Shown piece after piece: positions 10,291 to 20,038 of a DNA stretch of 64,000 bases (its first letter is position 1; each line of letters opens with the position of its first letter). A program made the position numbers and the translations under genes. The stretch covers positions 1,116,001-1,180,000 of the forward strand of contig NZ_CP046115.1 of NCBI RefSeq assembly GCF_009707385.1. The letters run 5' to 3'. This DNA comes from Klebsiella oxytoca (GTDB lineage: Bacteria; Pseudomonadota; Gammaproteobacteria; Enterobacterales; Enterobacteriaceae). Under the pieces are notes generated by a model, which saw only the letters and a program-made list of their open reading frames with translations, did no database searches and was not told the origin of the DNA.

Positions 10291-11478
10291 TTAGATAAGC
10301 TGCGTGTCGGGCATAAATTGAATCGATGGATAGACCGCATGGAGCGCCAGCATCGCCATTCCATACAGCGGCGCTTTTTCTTTTAATTCGGAAAGTTCGA
10401 CGGATACCCTGGTATTGGCAAACAGATGCCTGTCGAGATTGTCCTGTACTCGTGGCAGAAAGAGCTCAGCGGATTGAGAGACGCCGCCGGTAAGAATGAC
10501 TTTCTCAAGGTTAGCTATCGTCACCATGTTGAGAATGCCGATGGTTAAGTAATCCGCCATCTCTTCCAGCAGCATGGTGGGTAGCGTTTCACCCTGGGCG
10601 GCGGCGATAAGAATTTCATGGGCGTTCATACTCTGGCTGCTCAGCGCGGACATTCTCTCTTTCAGTCCGGAGCCGGAGCAGTAATTTTCGAAACAGCCTT
10701 TATTTTTCCAGTTCTGATTCAGATGGTTGCGTTCAAACAGCATATAACCGATTTCACCGGCAGCATTATTGATCCCCCGGATGATCTTTCCATCCATCAG
10801 CAGCGCCGAGCCCAGCCCGGTGCCAATTCCAATAAGCGCCGCGCTATGGACGTGCCGACATTTTCCTTTCCACATTTCGCCAATCAGCGCAGCACGGATA
10901 TCATTTTCCAGTACCACTCTGATATTCAGACGCGCATTCAGCTCGTCGGCTAGCGGAATGTTGTCCCACTCCGGGAGGTTGGGTGAGCCCTCAAGAACCG
11001 TTCCGCTGCGGTAATCAACGATACCCGGCGTAGCGACGCCGATGACTTTTAGCTTATCGCGAGGGATCTGCTGCTGTTCGATAAATGCCTCAATGCTGGC
11101 GCTGAACAGTTCGAGAAATTCCTGCCGGGTTGTGACGTTATAGGTCGGCTCCTGATGCTGGGCCAGCAGTTCCACATTGAGATTAAACAGCGAGAAGGTG
11201 ATTTTGGTTCCACCTAAATCAATCCCGATGCCGAGCCCATGGTTGGGATCGAAGTTAACCAGGATGCCTTTTCGTCCGAGGCCGCCTTCTTCGCTGACGC
11301 CGCTTTCATAGATAATTTTCTCTTCCAGCAGGTCGCTCACGATTTCTGAAATGGTTGCTTTCGTTATGCCGGTAGCCTTGGCTATCTGGGCGCGAGAAAG
11401 AGGCGAGTTCTCGCGGATAACGTTGAGGACCACGGAGGCGTTCATCTGTCTTAAGGTGTTGGGAACATTCAGCTTCAA
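10291..11478 (-). CDS. ROK-family transcriptional regulator (NagC/Mlc/XylR-like)
   Basis: 395 residues. Winged helix at the N-terminus (residues 10-60: SPLSRAQIAKATGITKATISEIVSDLLEE), then the ROK sugar-kinase-like fold with GIGIDLGGTKI and GIGTGLGSALL. The zinc-site region reads NKGCFENYCSGSG, a variant of the ROK cysteine motif. First gene of the ROK-hypothetical-MFS unit. A TTAGTTT-gt-AAACTAA palindrome directly upstream is a good candidate for its own operator. Inducer unknown. Confidence 0.9.
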   Translation of the reverse strand: MKLNVPNTLRQMNASVVLNVIRENSPLSRAQIAKATGITKATISEIVSDLLEEKIIYESGVSEEGGLGRKGILVNFDPNHGLGIGIDLGGTKITFSLFNLNVELLAQHQEPTYNVTTRQEFLELFSASIEAFIEQQQIPRDKLKVIGVATPGIVDYRSGTVLEGSPNLPEWDNIPLADELNARLNIRVVLENDIRAALIGEMWKGKCRHVHSAALIGIGTGLGSALLMDGKIIRGINNAAGEIGYMLFERNHLNQNWKNKGCFENYCSGSGLKERMSALSSQSMNAHEILIAAAQGETLPTMLLEEMADYLTIGILNMVTIANLEKVILTGGVSQSAELFLPRVQDNLDRHLFANTRVSVELSELKEKAPLYGMAMLALHAVYPSIQFMPDTQLI

Positions 11479-11490
11479 AGTGCCATTCCT

Positions 11491-11506
11491 TTAGTTTGTA
11501 AACTAA
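11491..11506. promoter_or_regulatory. Palindromic operator candidate upstream of the ROK gene
   Basis: Perfect 7-bp inverted repeat TTAGTTT / AAACTAA with a GT centre, 12 bp before the ROK start codon at 11478. A related half site (TAGTTTG) recurs near 11595. Position fits autoregulation by the ROK protein. Confidence 0.55.
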
Positions 11507-11811
11507 ACTAATTAATTGGTAAGATGCTTTAAAAACGGGTTTAAAATACATTAACGCTTTTTTTAACGGCGTATAAAGCGTTATTTTTGATCATATAGTT
11601 TGTTTTATATATTTTATGGATGCGATCACAAAATGGAGGAAGAGGGTGAGGGTTACGAGGATGTGAAAGCAGCGGATTAAGGCCAGGCAAGGCTTTGACT
11701 TATCTGCAAATTACTACCGCCTGAAACGGATGAGCGTATCTGGCAGAGGAGCCCCAGCCTGGGTACCCCTCTGCCTCTACAAGCACGCCTAACGTAATGA
11801 AGTGATGTAAA
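11507..11811. other. Intergenic region between ROK operon and P450 gene
   Basis: About 305 bp with no convincing gene. It holds the upstream end of the ROK promoter, an AACGCTTT...AAAGCGTT inverted repeat near 11550-11581, and a GC-rich hairpin at 11742-11775 beyond the end of the P450 gene. Confidence 0.5.
11742..11775 (-). terminator. Hairpin downstream of the P450 gene
   Basis: Eight-bp stem GGCAGAGG / CCTCTGCC with an inner CCCAG-CCTGGG stem. It lies 37 bp beyond the stop of the minus-strand P450 gene. No good T-tract, so terminator function is likely but not certain. Confidence 0.45.
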
Positions 11812-13038
11812 TCAGCTTGTTAGCGCATCAATTCGTAAAGGCAACGAATCCAGCGTTCTCAGAATCAGGCTTCTTTTAGACCACTGCGCATCACCCTCCA
11901 TAGCGATAACACCTCTTTGACTCAACGCCGCGGCCAGGTTTTCCGCCTGAAACTGCGCCAGTAACTGGCCTATACACTGGTGCGCTCCGGCACCAAATCC
12001 CAGCTGTTTTTGCGCATTCTTACGCCCCGGAATAAAGCATTCTGCATCGTCAAAAACGGTTTCATCCCTGTTAGCCGAACCAAGACAGAGCAGAATATTA
12101 TCCCCGGCTTTGAGATCGCGACCAAGAAACGTCACTGGGGCCACCACCCTCCGTCGGCTCATCTGCAGAGGCGATTCAAAGCGCATGGTTTCGCTAACGA
12201 TTTCTTTCATGCGTAGAGAGTTATTACCAACGCGTTCCTGAAGCTCAGGATGCCGGGCAAGCATCAGCAGCATATTTCCGGTCAGCGCTTCGCTGGTTTC
12301 GCTGCCGCCAATCAGCATCGTGACGCAATCGGTACTGAATCGCTCTGCAAGAGCCTGTTTATCACCGCCATAGCCTTTCAACAGGCTGCGATAAAACAGG
12401 GAGTCATAGCCCTCTCTGTGCGCCAGCTGATTAAAACTTTTATCCAGATGGGAAAGCGCTTGCAGCAGTCTTTCCAGCCCTTGCCGGTCAATTGCGCTGG
12501 GGTCGAGTAATAACCGAATGGCATTTTTCTCCTGCTCAACCACCCGCTGCTGCTCTTCGGGCAGGTTAAGCCAGGCGGTAAAAAGCCTGCCCCAGAGCGG
12601 TGCCGCGACCTGACTAATGCCGTCAAAGGCGCGGCTTTCCGTCAGCCCGGTAACCAACTCGCCGGCCTCGCGTGAAATGATGTCGGTTAAGGCCGTCCAG
12701 GATTCGCCTGTAAACAGGGCCTGTAACGCCTGACGGTGATCCCGATGAACGCCGCCATCTTCAAACAGAACGATGCCGTACAAAAGGTTCCGCAGCGCCG
12801 GGGAGAGGCAGAGACTCTGCTTTTCCAGCTCAGCATGTAGATCTTCCGGGATCCCTGAAGACACGAAGGCGCGTTCTCTTAGCGCTTGATACACATCGCG
12901 ATAGCGGGTAAGTATCCATGTCTTACCGATGCGCGCCACCGGCTGGTGGTTTCGCATGTGGTGATAAACGTTATGAAGATTTTCCTGAAAAGTGGGTGAA
13001 GAAGGATTAAACCGAAGTGCTTTATCGACATATGCCAT
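11812..13038 (-). CDS. Cytochrome P450
   Basis: 408 residues, the length of soluble bacterial class I P450s, with no membrane anchor. The heme-binding loop FGAGAHQCIG places the proximal cysteine near residue 355; the K-helix ExxR is ETMR; the I-helix oxygen-activation motif reads GGSETSE. No ferredoxin or ferredoxin reductase gene is adjacent, so electrons must come from elsewhere. P450s are uncommon in enterobacteria. It is divergent from the LacI-type regulator starting at 13444, whose operator candidate lies in the shared promoter region. Substrate unknown. Confidence 0.93.
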   Translation of the reverse strand: MAYVDKALRFNPSSPTFQENLHNVYHHMRNHQPVARIGKTWILTRYRDVYQALRERAFVSSGIPEDLHAELEKQSLCLSPALRNLLYGIVLFEDGGVHRDHRQALQALFTGESWTALTDIISREAGELVTGLTESRAFDGISQVAAPLWGRLFTAWLNLPEEQQRVVEQEKNAIRLLLDPSAIDRQGLERLLQALSHLDKSFNQLAHREGYDSLFYRSLLKGYGGDKQALAERFSTDCVTMLIGGSETSEALTGNMLLMLARHPELQERVGNNSLRMKEIVSETMRFESPLQMSRRRVVAPVTFLGRDLKAGDNILLCLGSANRDETVFDDAECFIPGRKNAQKQLGFGAGAHQCIGQLLAQFQAENLAAALSQRGVIAMEGDAQWSKRSLILRTLDSLPLRIDALTS

Positions 13039-13443
13039 ATGAGAACCCCATCACAGGATGAATATCCTTTGAGTAAAGCAGGGATATGTTTCACTTCAAA
13101 TATTTCTGTTGCGGCGCGAAGCGCGACTGACCGATCGATCCTGGTCTTAATCGACGGAAAATGCACATACGCGTTTGCTATGAATAAGTTTATTAATGGG
13201 GGCGGCAGGAAGCAGGAATGTTCGAACACATTTTCTGGGTTTATATCCCGCCGGCCTGATGTGAAATATCTGGCAAGCCCAGGGCTACCCGGCGTTACAC
13301 AACTTTTCGGGCGCTCCGGCAACAGCATTGACAGCGTCGCCTGTAACGTTACACTAAACCGTTGTAGTTCATTATTTTAATGAAGATGGCGATGCTGATT
13401 GTCCATACCTGACGCCATTCATCAATTGCCGCAAAGGAGATGT
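13039..13443. promoter_or_regulatory. Divergent promoter region P450 / LacI-type regulator
   Basis: A 405-bp gap between divergent genes. It contains the palindrome TGTAACGTTACA at 13342-13353, 90 bp upstream of the regulator start. An open frame runs through it but has no ribosome binding site or recognisable protein, so I read the gap as regulatory. Confidence 0.55.
13342..13353. promoter_or_regulatory. LacI-type operator candidate (copy 1)
   Basis: The perfect 12-bp palindrome TGTAACGTTACA, of the form usual for LacI/GalR proteins (central CG). The same word occurs at 18986-18997 upstream of the TRAP operon. Likely bound by the regulator encoded at 13444-14490. Confidence 0.7.
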
Positions 13444-14490
13444 ATGGCGAATATTCGTGATGTCGCAAAACACGCTGGGGTTTCCGTGAGCACCGTATCC
13501 AATGTGCTTAACGGGCGAACCGATCAAATGCGGGCTGAAACGCTGACGCGCATCCAGCAGAGTATGCAGACGCTGAATTACTTTCCGAATCGCGTAGCGC
13601 AGCAGCTGAAGACCGGTCAGGCGAAAATGATTGGCCTGCTGGTGCCGTCAATTGTCAATCCCAGCTTTGCCGCGCTGGCGCGTGAAGTTGACCTTGCGGC
13701 GAAAGAGCGTCATTACCGGGTGCTGATTGGCAACACCTACCGGCAAATCGAAGAAGAAGAAGCCTTTCTGGATGATATGTTCTCCCATGGCGTGCGGGGC
13801 ATTATCGTGGCTGCTTGCGATATCGAAAAGCCGCATTTTGCCCGTGCGGCGGAGCAGGGCATGGTGATGGTGAACTATGATGGCCGTATGCCCGCCCGGG
13901 CGCAGTCGGATAATTTCTCGCTGGACAGCGTTTCAATGGATAACATTGAAGCGGGCCGAATGGCTGCCGAACACCTAATCGCGCAGGGCTGTCGTCGTCT
14001 GGCGTTTGCCACCGTGGCAGGAATGACGCCCAGCCGTGCCCACAAAATAGAAGGGTTTCTCAGTGCGGTGAAGGAGCATGGGCTTTATCGGGAGGAAATG
14101 ATCGTTGAAGGCCAGGCGATAGCGGCCTATGGCGACACCGAAATGACCGAGCTGGGACGGGCGCTGGCGTCAAAAATCAGCCAGCACTCCACGCTCCCGG
14201 ATGGCATTGTTGCGATTAACGATGCGCTGGGCATTGGATTGATGACCGGCCTGCACCAGGCGGGAATCAATGTGCCACAACGTATTTCCATTGTAGGTAT
14301 CGATAATATCTCTCTTTCCGGGCTGGTATTCCCCGGCCTGACGTCAATCATGCCGCCGCTGAAAGAGATGGCACGGGTGATGGTTGACAGGCTGATTGAG
14401 CGTACAGAGAACCCATCGATTCCTCCTGAGGAGTTTCTGTTCCCGCCATCGCTGGTTTCCCGGCAATCGGTGCGTAGTCCGGACGCCTGA
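13444..14490 (+). CDS. LacI/GalR-family transcriptional regulator
   Basis: 348 residues from the ATG at 13444, preceded by AAAGGAGA. The N-terminal helix-turn-helix IRDVAKHAGVSVSTVSNVLNG is typical of the family; the periplasmic-binding-like core spans about 60-340, with the family segment ISIVGIDNISLSG near residue 285. It sits between the P450 gene and the mutarotase-SDR-TRAP operon. The shared TGTAACGTTACA palindromes suggest that it controls itself, the TRAP operon and possibly the P450. Ligand unknown, probably a sugar or sugar acid. Confidence 0.92.
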   Translation: MANIRDVAKHAGVSVSTVSNVLNGRTDQMRAETLTRIQQSMQTLNYFPNRVAQQLKTGQAKMIGLLVPSIVNPSFAALAREVDLAAKERHYRVLIGNTYRQIEEEEAFLDDMFSHGVRGIIVAACDIEKPHFARAAEQGMVMVNYDGRMPARAQSDNFSLDSVSMDNIEAGRMAAEHLIAQGCRRLAFATVAGMTPSRAHKIEGFLSAVKEHGLYREEMIVEGQAIAAYGDTEMTELGRALASKISQHSTLPDGIVAINDALGIGLMTGLHQAGINVPQRISIVGIDNISLSGLVFPGLTSIMPPLKEMARVMVDRLIERTENPSIPPEEFLFPPSLVSRQSVRSPDA

Positions 14491-14533
14491 TCCCGGCGCG
14501 GCAGGAGAAGAACAGCCTGTTCTTCTCTTTATT

Positions 14534-14953
14534 TCATATCAGCGTTGGGGCTACGGTTAGCAGAATATTGGCGAAACGACGCGTTTCACCGGAAGCGATG
14601 ACCAGGATCGTGTCCGGTGATTTCGCCAGTGAATAGAAAGCGTTGCGCTCAACATGTTCAAATTCGACTGTCTCTCCCAGCAGACTCCGGTACTCACGTT
14701 CGATAGTATTATCGAACTCGGCAGGGCTATTCATCAACGTTGCCTTTTCCACGTTTATATAGCGGAGTATTTTTTCGAGGATAACCACGCTGCCAATCAG
14801 TCCCGGAGATAAATTAAGCCAGATAATACGTGCCTGCGGTGAGGTATTGCTTAAAAAAGAGTAATTAGCATCAGTAAGTAAAATATTTGCCTTATGCCCA
14901 CACTGTGCCAGCGCCTGTAATAAATCCGGATGAATAATATCGGACTTAATCAT
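14534..14953 (-). CDS. RbsD/FucU-family sugar mutarotase
   Basis: 139 residues from the ATG at 14953 (AAAGGTG upstream); a GTG nine bases earlier is a poorer start. The family N-terminus HPDLLQALAQCGHKANILLTDANY holds the catalytic His region, and the E-F-x-x-V end of RbsD/FucU is loosely conserved. Members interconvert sugar anomers (ribose, fucose). Last gene of the TRAP-SDR-mutarotase operon, implying a free monosaccharide as substrate. Confidence 0.82.
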   Translation of the reverse strand: MIKSDIIHPDLLQALAQCGHKANILLTDANYSFLSNTSPQARIIWLNLSPGLIGSVVILEKILRYINVEKATLMNSPAEFDNTIEREYRSLLGETVEFEHVERNAFYSLAKSPDTILVIASGETRRFANILLTVAPTLI

Positions 14954-15001
14954 ATTCCACACCTTTTAAAAGCTGGCGGGTAGAATAACCCGCCACGTTT
15001 T

Positions 15002-15769
15002 TTACGCCCGGTAAATACCGCCATTGATATCGATAGTCGCGCCGGAAACAAAACCATCATATTCGGATGCGAGGAAACAAATCACCCTTGCCACATCTTC
15101 CGGGGTACCCGCTCTGCCTAAAGGAATCGCCTGGATTGTCTCATCGGCTGAAGCCTGGGTAGTATGCTGGTTATGAAAACGCGTTCCCAGAATCAGCCCC
15201 GGCGCAACGGCATTGACGCGGATACCGTGTTCACCCAGTTCCGCGGCCAGCGAGCGCGTCCAGGTGAGCACGGCGCCTTTGGTGGTGGAGTACACCAGAG
15301 AGCCAGCATGTCCGCCAGAACGTCCGGCTAATGAAGCCAGGTTAACAATACTTGCGCCTTCCGCTGAGGCTTTCAGCCAGGGGAGCGCCTGTTGAGTAAC
15401 ATTCATCATCGTCGTCATATTCACGTCGATAACCGTTCGCCAGAAATGCGGGTCAATATCTCCCAGCCATTTACGGGCAATAATACCGCCGACGTTATTG
15501 ATCAGAATATCGATGCCCCCTAAAAACTTCGCAGCATCCGCCACGCAGCGTGCGGCATCTTCTTCATTGGTTAAATCAGCGAAACCGCAGGCCGCGCGGG
15601 AGCCACGCTGTTCGGCTAAGGCCATTAATTCCCGTGGCCCCTCTTCGCCGCTGAAATAATGAATATAGATATCACATCCAGCTTCGATCAGTTTTCTCGC
15701 GCTTTCTTTCCCGATACCCTGTTCGGCACCAGTAATAAACACTTTTTTACCCGTTAATAACCCCATCAT
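15002..15769 (-). CDS. Short-chain dehydrogenase/reductase
   Basis: 255 residues with a complete classical SDR set: cofactor loop TGAEQGIG near residue 14, NNVGG near 91, catalytic Ser in VNLASLAG, and YSTTK (Tyr and Lys) near 160. The C-terminal GATIDINGG is also typical. Lies between the mutarotase and TRAP permease genes, so it probably oxidises the imported sugar. FabG-like proteins share this motif set, but the context argues against fatty-acid synthesis. Confidence 0.9.
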   Translation of the reverse strand: MMGLLTGKKVFITGAEQGIGKESARKLIEAGCDIYIHYFSGEEGPRELMALAEQRGSRAACGFADLTNEEDAARCVADAAKFLGGIDILINNVGGIIARKWLGDIDPHFWRTVIDVNMTTMMNVTQQALPWLKASAEGASIVNLASLAGRSGGHAGSLVYSTTKGAVLTWTRSLAAELGEHGIRVNAVAPGLILGTRFHNQHTTQASADETIQAIPLGRAGTPEDVARVICFLASEYDGFVSGATIDINGGIYRA

Positions 15770-15885
15770 ATACTCCCGTTATTCAGCATTAAACGGCGCC
15801 AGTCTTTTTAGCAGGCATCGTGTTACCGTTTTTTGCGCGTGGATATCCCTGCCATCTGAATGTGGCAAATAGCAGGACTTAATAA

Positions 15886-17760
15886 TTAATAGCCAGCGAG
15901 TCCTGGCAGCCAGGTTGTTAAAGGAGGCGCCATGGCGACAATAATGATGCCGACAAAAACCACCGCCAGATATTTCGCCATCGGTTTGATCACGTGTTTC
16001 ATTTCCACGCCGCAAATGGCGCAGGTGGTATATAACCCCAGGCCAATCGGCGGAGAAAACAGACCAAAGCCCATCGCCATGATCATCACAATGCCAAAGT
16101 GCAATGGATTAAAACCAAGCTGAATGGCAATCGGTACCAGAATGGGGGCGAAGATAATCAGCGCCGGCGCGCCTTCCAGTACCGCACCAAAGATGATCAA
16201 AATAACAATGGTGAGCATCAGGAATAGCCAGGCTCCTTGCTCCACACCGATTCCGACCAGCAATTCCGCAATCTGCTGCGGGATCATCTGGATAGTCAGG
16301 GCATAGGACAGGCTGGTTGCGCAGGCCACGATGAACAGCAAGACTCCGGACATCGCCGCAATATCAACGAACATTTTTATTGTCGCTTTCAGGGTCAGCT
16401 CACGAAACGCCAGACGGCCCACCACGATGGCGTAAATCACGGCAAAGGCGGAAATCTCCGTCGAAGTGGCAATGCCCATCATCACCCCACGGCCGATCAT
16501 AAAGATCATGACCAGGCCAACGGCGGCGCCGAGATAAAGCTGAGTACGCGGGCGTAATACCGGATAGGCTTCATTGACGTTGATTTTTCCGCCGAAGCGG
16601 TTGGCGGCCACCATTAACAGCACTAACAGGCATGCCGCAGGCACCAGGCCAGCGATAAACAGCGCACCGATAGAAATGTTGGCGACAAAACCCATGACAA
16701 TCAGGTTCACGCAGGGAGGAATGGTTTCAGCCATGACCGCAGAGGCAGCAAAGACTCCGGCAGCTTCTTCGCCATCCTGTTTCGCCCTGCGCACCGCCGG
16801 CATTAAGACGCCGCCTACCGCTGCCACATCCGCGAGTTTAGAACCCGAAATGCCGGAGAAAAAGGCCATCGACAGTACGGTTGTCATATTCAGACCGCCG
16901 CGAAATCGTCCCATGCCGCGCACGATAAGTTCAACCAGACGCGTTGACATGCCGTTGATTTCCATCGCCGCGCCGGCAAGTAAAAAGAATGGAATAGCCA
17001 GCAGAACAAAGTGGTCAACGCCTGCGGCGACCTGTTGAGAAAAGAACACAAACGGCAGGGAAGGGTCGCAGATAAAAAACACCATGGCCGACATGCCGAG
17101 CGTGAAGGCAATTGGCACGCCGGCCAGAATGCCTAACACAAAGCAAATCAGCATTAATCCGGCCGCCGCGCTGGCCGGATCGGCCATTAGCGAGAGTTTC
17201 AGATAGCCCAGCGCCGCCAGCACCAGGATCCCCGCGCCGCTGAGCAAAACGATCTTAGCACGTTCATGCAGAGCATGCTCAAGCGCCGCCACCATCATCA
17301 CCACGGAGCCGATCAATACCGGGATCACATAGATAGTTTGCGGTAAGCCCGTTTCTGTAGTTTGCAGCCGTGCGGCCTGGACGAGATCGTAGCTTGATAC
17401 GACCAGACCTACCGAGACCAGGAACAGGATCCAGCGACTGGCATGCACGACATACGGTCGAACGGCATCGGGGAGAAAGCGCAGGAACAGATCGACGCCA
17501 ATATGTCCTCCTCTGCCTGTTGAGGTCGCGACACCAAAAAAGACCAGCGCAATCATCAGCGCACGCGCCACCTCTTCCGCCCAGTGGATCGGCGAATGCA
17601 GCGCATAGCGCCAGATAACCGAGGCGAATACCACCAGCACGTTGATAAACAACACGAGCGCCCCGGCCCATGAGGTTAAGCTGGTTAAGAACTTGCTCAG
17701 CCGCCCCAAGAGCGACAACAAAGTATTTTCATCCTTTGTTTTCATAGCGATATCAGCCAT
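15886..17760 (-). CDS. TRAP transporter permease, fused DctQ-DctM
   Basis: 624 residues. The first ~170 residues carry four hydrophobic helices with IHWAEEVARALMIALVF, the DctQ small-permease signature; the rest is a DctM large permease of about 12 helices with GFLSGISGSKLADVAA-like and FSPPIGLGLYTTCAICGV segments. Fused Q-M permeases are a known TRAP subtype. Works with the DctP protein encoded 71 bp upstream to import an anionic or sugar substrate using an ion gradient. Confidence 0.92.
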   Translation of the reverse strand: MADIAMKTKDENTLLSLLGRLSKFLTSLTSWAGALVLFINVLVVFASVIWRYALHSPIHWAEEVARALMIALVFFGVATSTGRGGHIGVDLFLRFLPDAVRPYVVHASRWILFLVSVGLVVSSYDLVQAARLQTTETGLPQTIYVIPVLIGSVVMMVAALEHALHERAKIVLLSGAGILVLAALGYLKLSLMADPASAAAGLMLICFVLGILAGVPIAFTLGMSAMVFFICDPSLPFVFFSQQVAAGVDHFVLLAIPFFLLAGAAMEINGMSTRLVELIVRGMGRFRGGLNMTTVLSMAFFSGISGSKLADVAAVGGVLMPAVRRAKQDGEEAAGVFAASAVMAETIPPCVNLIVMGFVANISIGALFIAGLVPAACLLVLLMVAANRFGGKINVNEAYPVLRPRTQLYLGAAVGLVMIFMIGRGVMMGIATSTEISAFAVIYAIVVGRLAFRELTLKATIKMFVDIAAMSGVLLFIVACATSLSYALTIQMIPQQIAELLVGIGVEQGAWLFLMLTIVILIIFGAVLEGAPALIIFAPILVPIAIQLGFNPLHFGIVMIMAMGFGLFSPPIGLGLYTTCAICGVEMKHVIKPMAKYLAVVFVGIIIVAMAPPLTTWLPGLAGY

Positions 17761-17831
17761 GATGAACTCCTTAGATGGTTTTTGGCTACATCGCCGACCC
17801 GGCAGAAATCTGCGGGCCGACGATTCCCGAC

Positions 17832-18875
17832 TTATGGTTTAGCGCCCGAATCCGTAGCGCTGAGCTCGTTCATCATCGGTTTTAAATCAGGATATTTATC
17901 AAGGAATGCTTTCCACACCGGCTGTACGGCCTGCGCAAAGTAAGCACGATCGGTTTCCCGGAAGGTCACACCTTTGGCCTCAAGGTTTTTAATCGCTTCC
18001 AGCTCTTTTTGGCTGGCCTGCTGGCGTTCATATTCCGTTGCTTCTTTTGCTGCAGCCAGCACGTCGGCGCGCAATGGTTGCGGAATTTGCTCGAAGCTCT
18101 TTTTGTTCATGGCAATCATCAGCGGGTTATAGCTATGGCGAGTCAGAGTGCCATTCTTGATGATTTCATAGTATTTGCTGGCGTAAATGGTTGGGGCATC
18201 GTGTTCAACGCCGTCGATAACGCCCATTTGCAGGCTGGAGTATACTTCCCCGCCCGGCATCGGAATGGCGACGGCTCCCATATGATTCAGCGTGGCGATA
18301 AAGTTGGGGACCGGCAGTACGCGGATTTTCAGGTTTTTTAAATCTTCCGGTTTCTCAATCGCCTTTTTGGTATAGACGTTACGCGCGCCGAGGTTATAGC
18401 CATATCCCAGCACCATCACGTTTGCTTTATCCATCATGAGGCTGGAAAGCTTGTCACCGATTTTGCCATCCAGCGCTTTACCGACCTGATCGTAATCCTT
18501 AAACAGGTACCCTAAATCCAGAACGCCAATTTCCGGTACCAGCGTGGCCCAGATTGAGGTACCTGAAATCATCATGTTAATGGCGCCGATACGTACCTGC
18601 TGAGTGGCATCGGCTTCCTTTCCCAGCATCGCGTTTGCAAAATAATTAAGCTTGATTTGACCCTTTAACTTCTCGTTTTTATTGATATTTTCCTGGAAGC
18701 GGTTGAACCAAATATAGTGCGCGGAAGAATCATCGCCCGGCAAAGAAGAGTAAACACGAAAGTTGAGCGCTGCTTGCGCTGAAGCGGTGAGGGCGCTACC
18801 TGCAATCAGCGCGGTGCCGAGGCAGGCGAAAGCCAGAAAAAGTCTGGCGGAACGGAACGGTCTTGTTTTCATCAT
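17832..18875 (-). CDS. TRAP transporter substrate-binding protein, DctP family
   Basis: 347 residues with a signal peptide (basic MMKTRPFRSAR, hydrophobic stretch, cleavage near ASAQA|ALNFR). The DctP core includes LKIRVLPVPNFIATLNHMGAVAIPMPGGEVYSSLQMGVIDGVEH, where the Arg contacts carboxylate in the family. First gene of the TRAP operon, with the LacI-type operator about 110 bp upstream. Ligand unknown; a conserved Arg suggests a sugar acid. Confidence 0.92.
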   Translation of the reverse strand: MMKTRPFRSARLFLAFACLGTALIAGSALTASAQAALNFRVYSSLPGDDSSAHYIWFNRFQENINKNEKLKGQIKLNYFANAMLGKEADATQQVRIGAINMMISGTSIWATLVPEIGVLDLGYLFKDYDQVGKALDGKIGDKLSSLMMDKANVMVLGYGYNLGARNVYTKKAIEKPEDLKNLKIRVLPVPNFIATLNHMGAVAIPMPGGEVYSSLQMGVIDGVEHDAPTIYASKYYEIIKNGTLTRHSYNPLMIAMNKKSFEQIPQPLRADVLAAAKEATEYERQQASQKELEAIKNLEAKGVTFRETDRAYFAQAVQPVWKAFLDKYPDLKPMMNELSATDSGAKP

Positions 18876-18985
18876 GATTATCCTTTCTCACAGTGTAGGG
18901 GTCGCGATAAGGCCATCTGGCATGGCTGATTTAGCCAGCATGTTTAACCAAAAATTTGCTGTTTCTGTTTTCTGTAACGTTTTAG

Positions 18986-18997
18986 TGTAACGTTACA
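18986..18997. promoter_or_regulatory. LacI-type operator candidate (copy 2)
   Basis: A second perfect TGTAACGTTACA upstream of the TRAP operon, with a partial repeat TGTAACGTT at 18973-18981. Identical to the site before the LacI-type gene. Confidence 0.7.
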
Positions 18998-20038
18998 GAA
19001 GCTATCTGACTCATTCTGCAAATGCAAGACGCTTGCTTTATCATTGGGACTGATATGTGAATTTTGTGGCGGGTATCGCTAATTTTTCGGTGCGTGTTAC
19101 AAAATGGAAACGAGGCTTTCGCTGTTTAGTCACTGTTTAGTTGAGCGGGTCTGCGGATTATCCTGGCAGCAAGGGATTCATCATCTGGGATCAACAAGCG
19201 AACAAGATTTCGATAGTTGCCTGAACGTTGATATAGAACCTCGGTTTTTTATTTATATTTTTGATTTTAATAATTTTTTATTTCGGTGCGGAGGGGGATA
19301 TCTTTGCTAGAGGAAGAGAATGAGAGCCACCGGATCGCTGACGTGATTGCCCCCACTATGAGCTTTACCGGTACAACGCGCTGCTTCCGGATGTCCTGAG
19401 GTAATGAGCTTTCGCAGGAATGGGGGAGTTGGGCTGTTCAAAAATGATTTCTGGAATGAAAGCGATCGGTAGACAGCCTGAATGGGATCATTACAGCTAA
19501 AATGCTATTGAAGAAAAATCTTATAAGTTTGTTGATGACTGGAGTGAAGCGATTCACATTTTAGCCCTATTGTCGTTCCGATAGTCCTAAAAAAACGCTC
19601 ATTCTGGAAAAAAATGACGACACTGCAAATTAATCAATCAACTAAACTAGTTTCATTGAAATGATTTTAAATTTTATATTTAGTTAGTAAGAGATAATCG
19701 ATATAGCCAGGTTTTTTATTAATTATTGTTTTATTTCATTGGCTTAGATAATAACGCAATGAAATATATAATCAATTAATATATATTTTCTGGTTTTTAA
19801 GGGTAATAAAACGCTATTCATTTGATCGGAAATGACGATCGATTAAATATTATTGATAGATTTTGTCTTTTATTTTTTAAGTTATCGATCGTTTTAAACT
19901 ATTTTGAGGATTTGTCACTTCGTTGGTATAAACAATCACGTAATACGGGATGAGATTATTCAGGATACCGGTGAAATTATTTTCATAATATTTTCAGGAC
20001 GAATTTTCACGGTTCATTCACCAGGGACGGATACAGTT
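18998..20038. other. AT-rich intergenic region at the left edge of the accessory DNA
   Basis: About 1.04 kb with no supported gene. Composition changes from balanced to very AT-rich after about 19,480. A few short open frames have no ribosome binding site and no family I recognise. The change in composition and the fimbrial genes beyond suggest that the acquired DNA begins somewhere here, but I found no repeat marking the boundary. Confidence 0.5.

Noticed and set aside
19104..19310. 68-codon frame between TRAP and fimbrial genes
   Set aside because: No ribosome binding site and no similarity I recognise.
18998..20038. Insertion sequence remnant at the left edge of the accessory DNA
   Set aside because: No terminal inverted repeats or transposase-like segment could be read.
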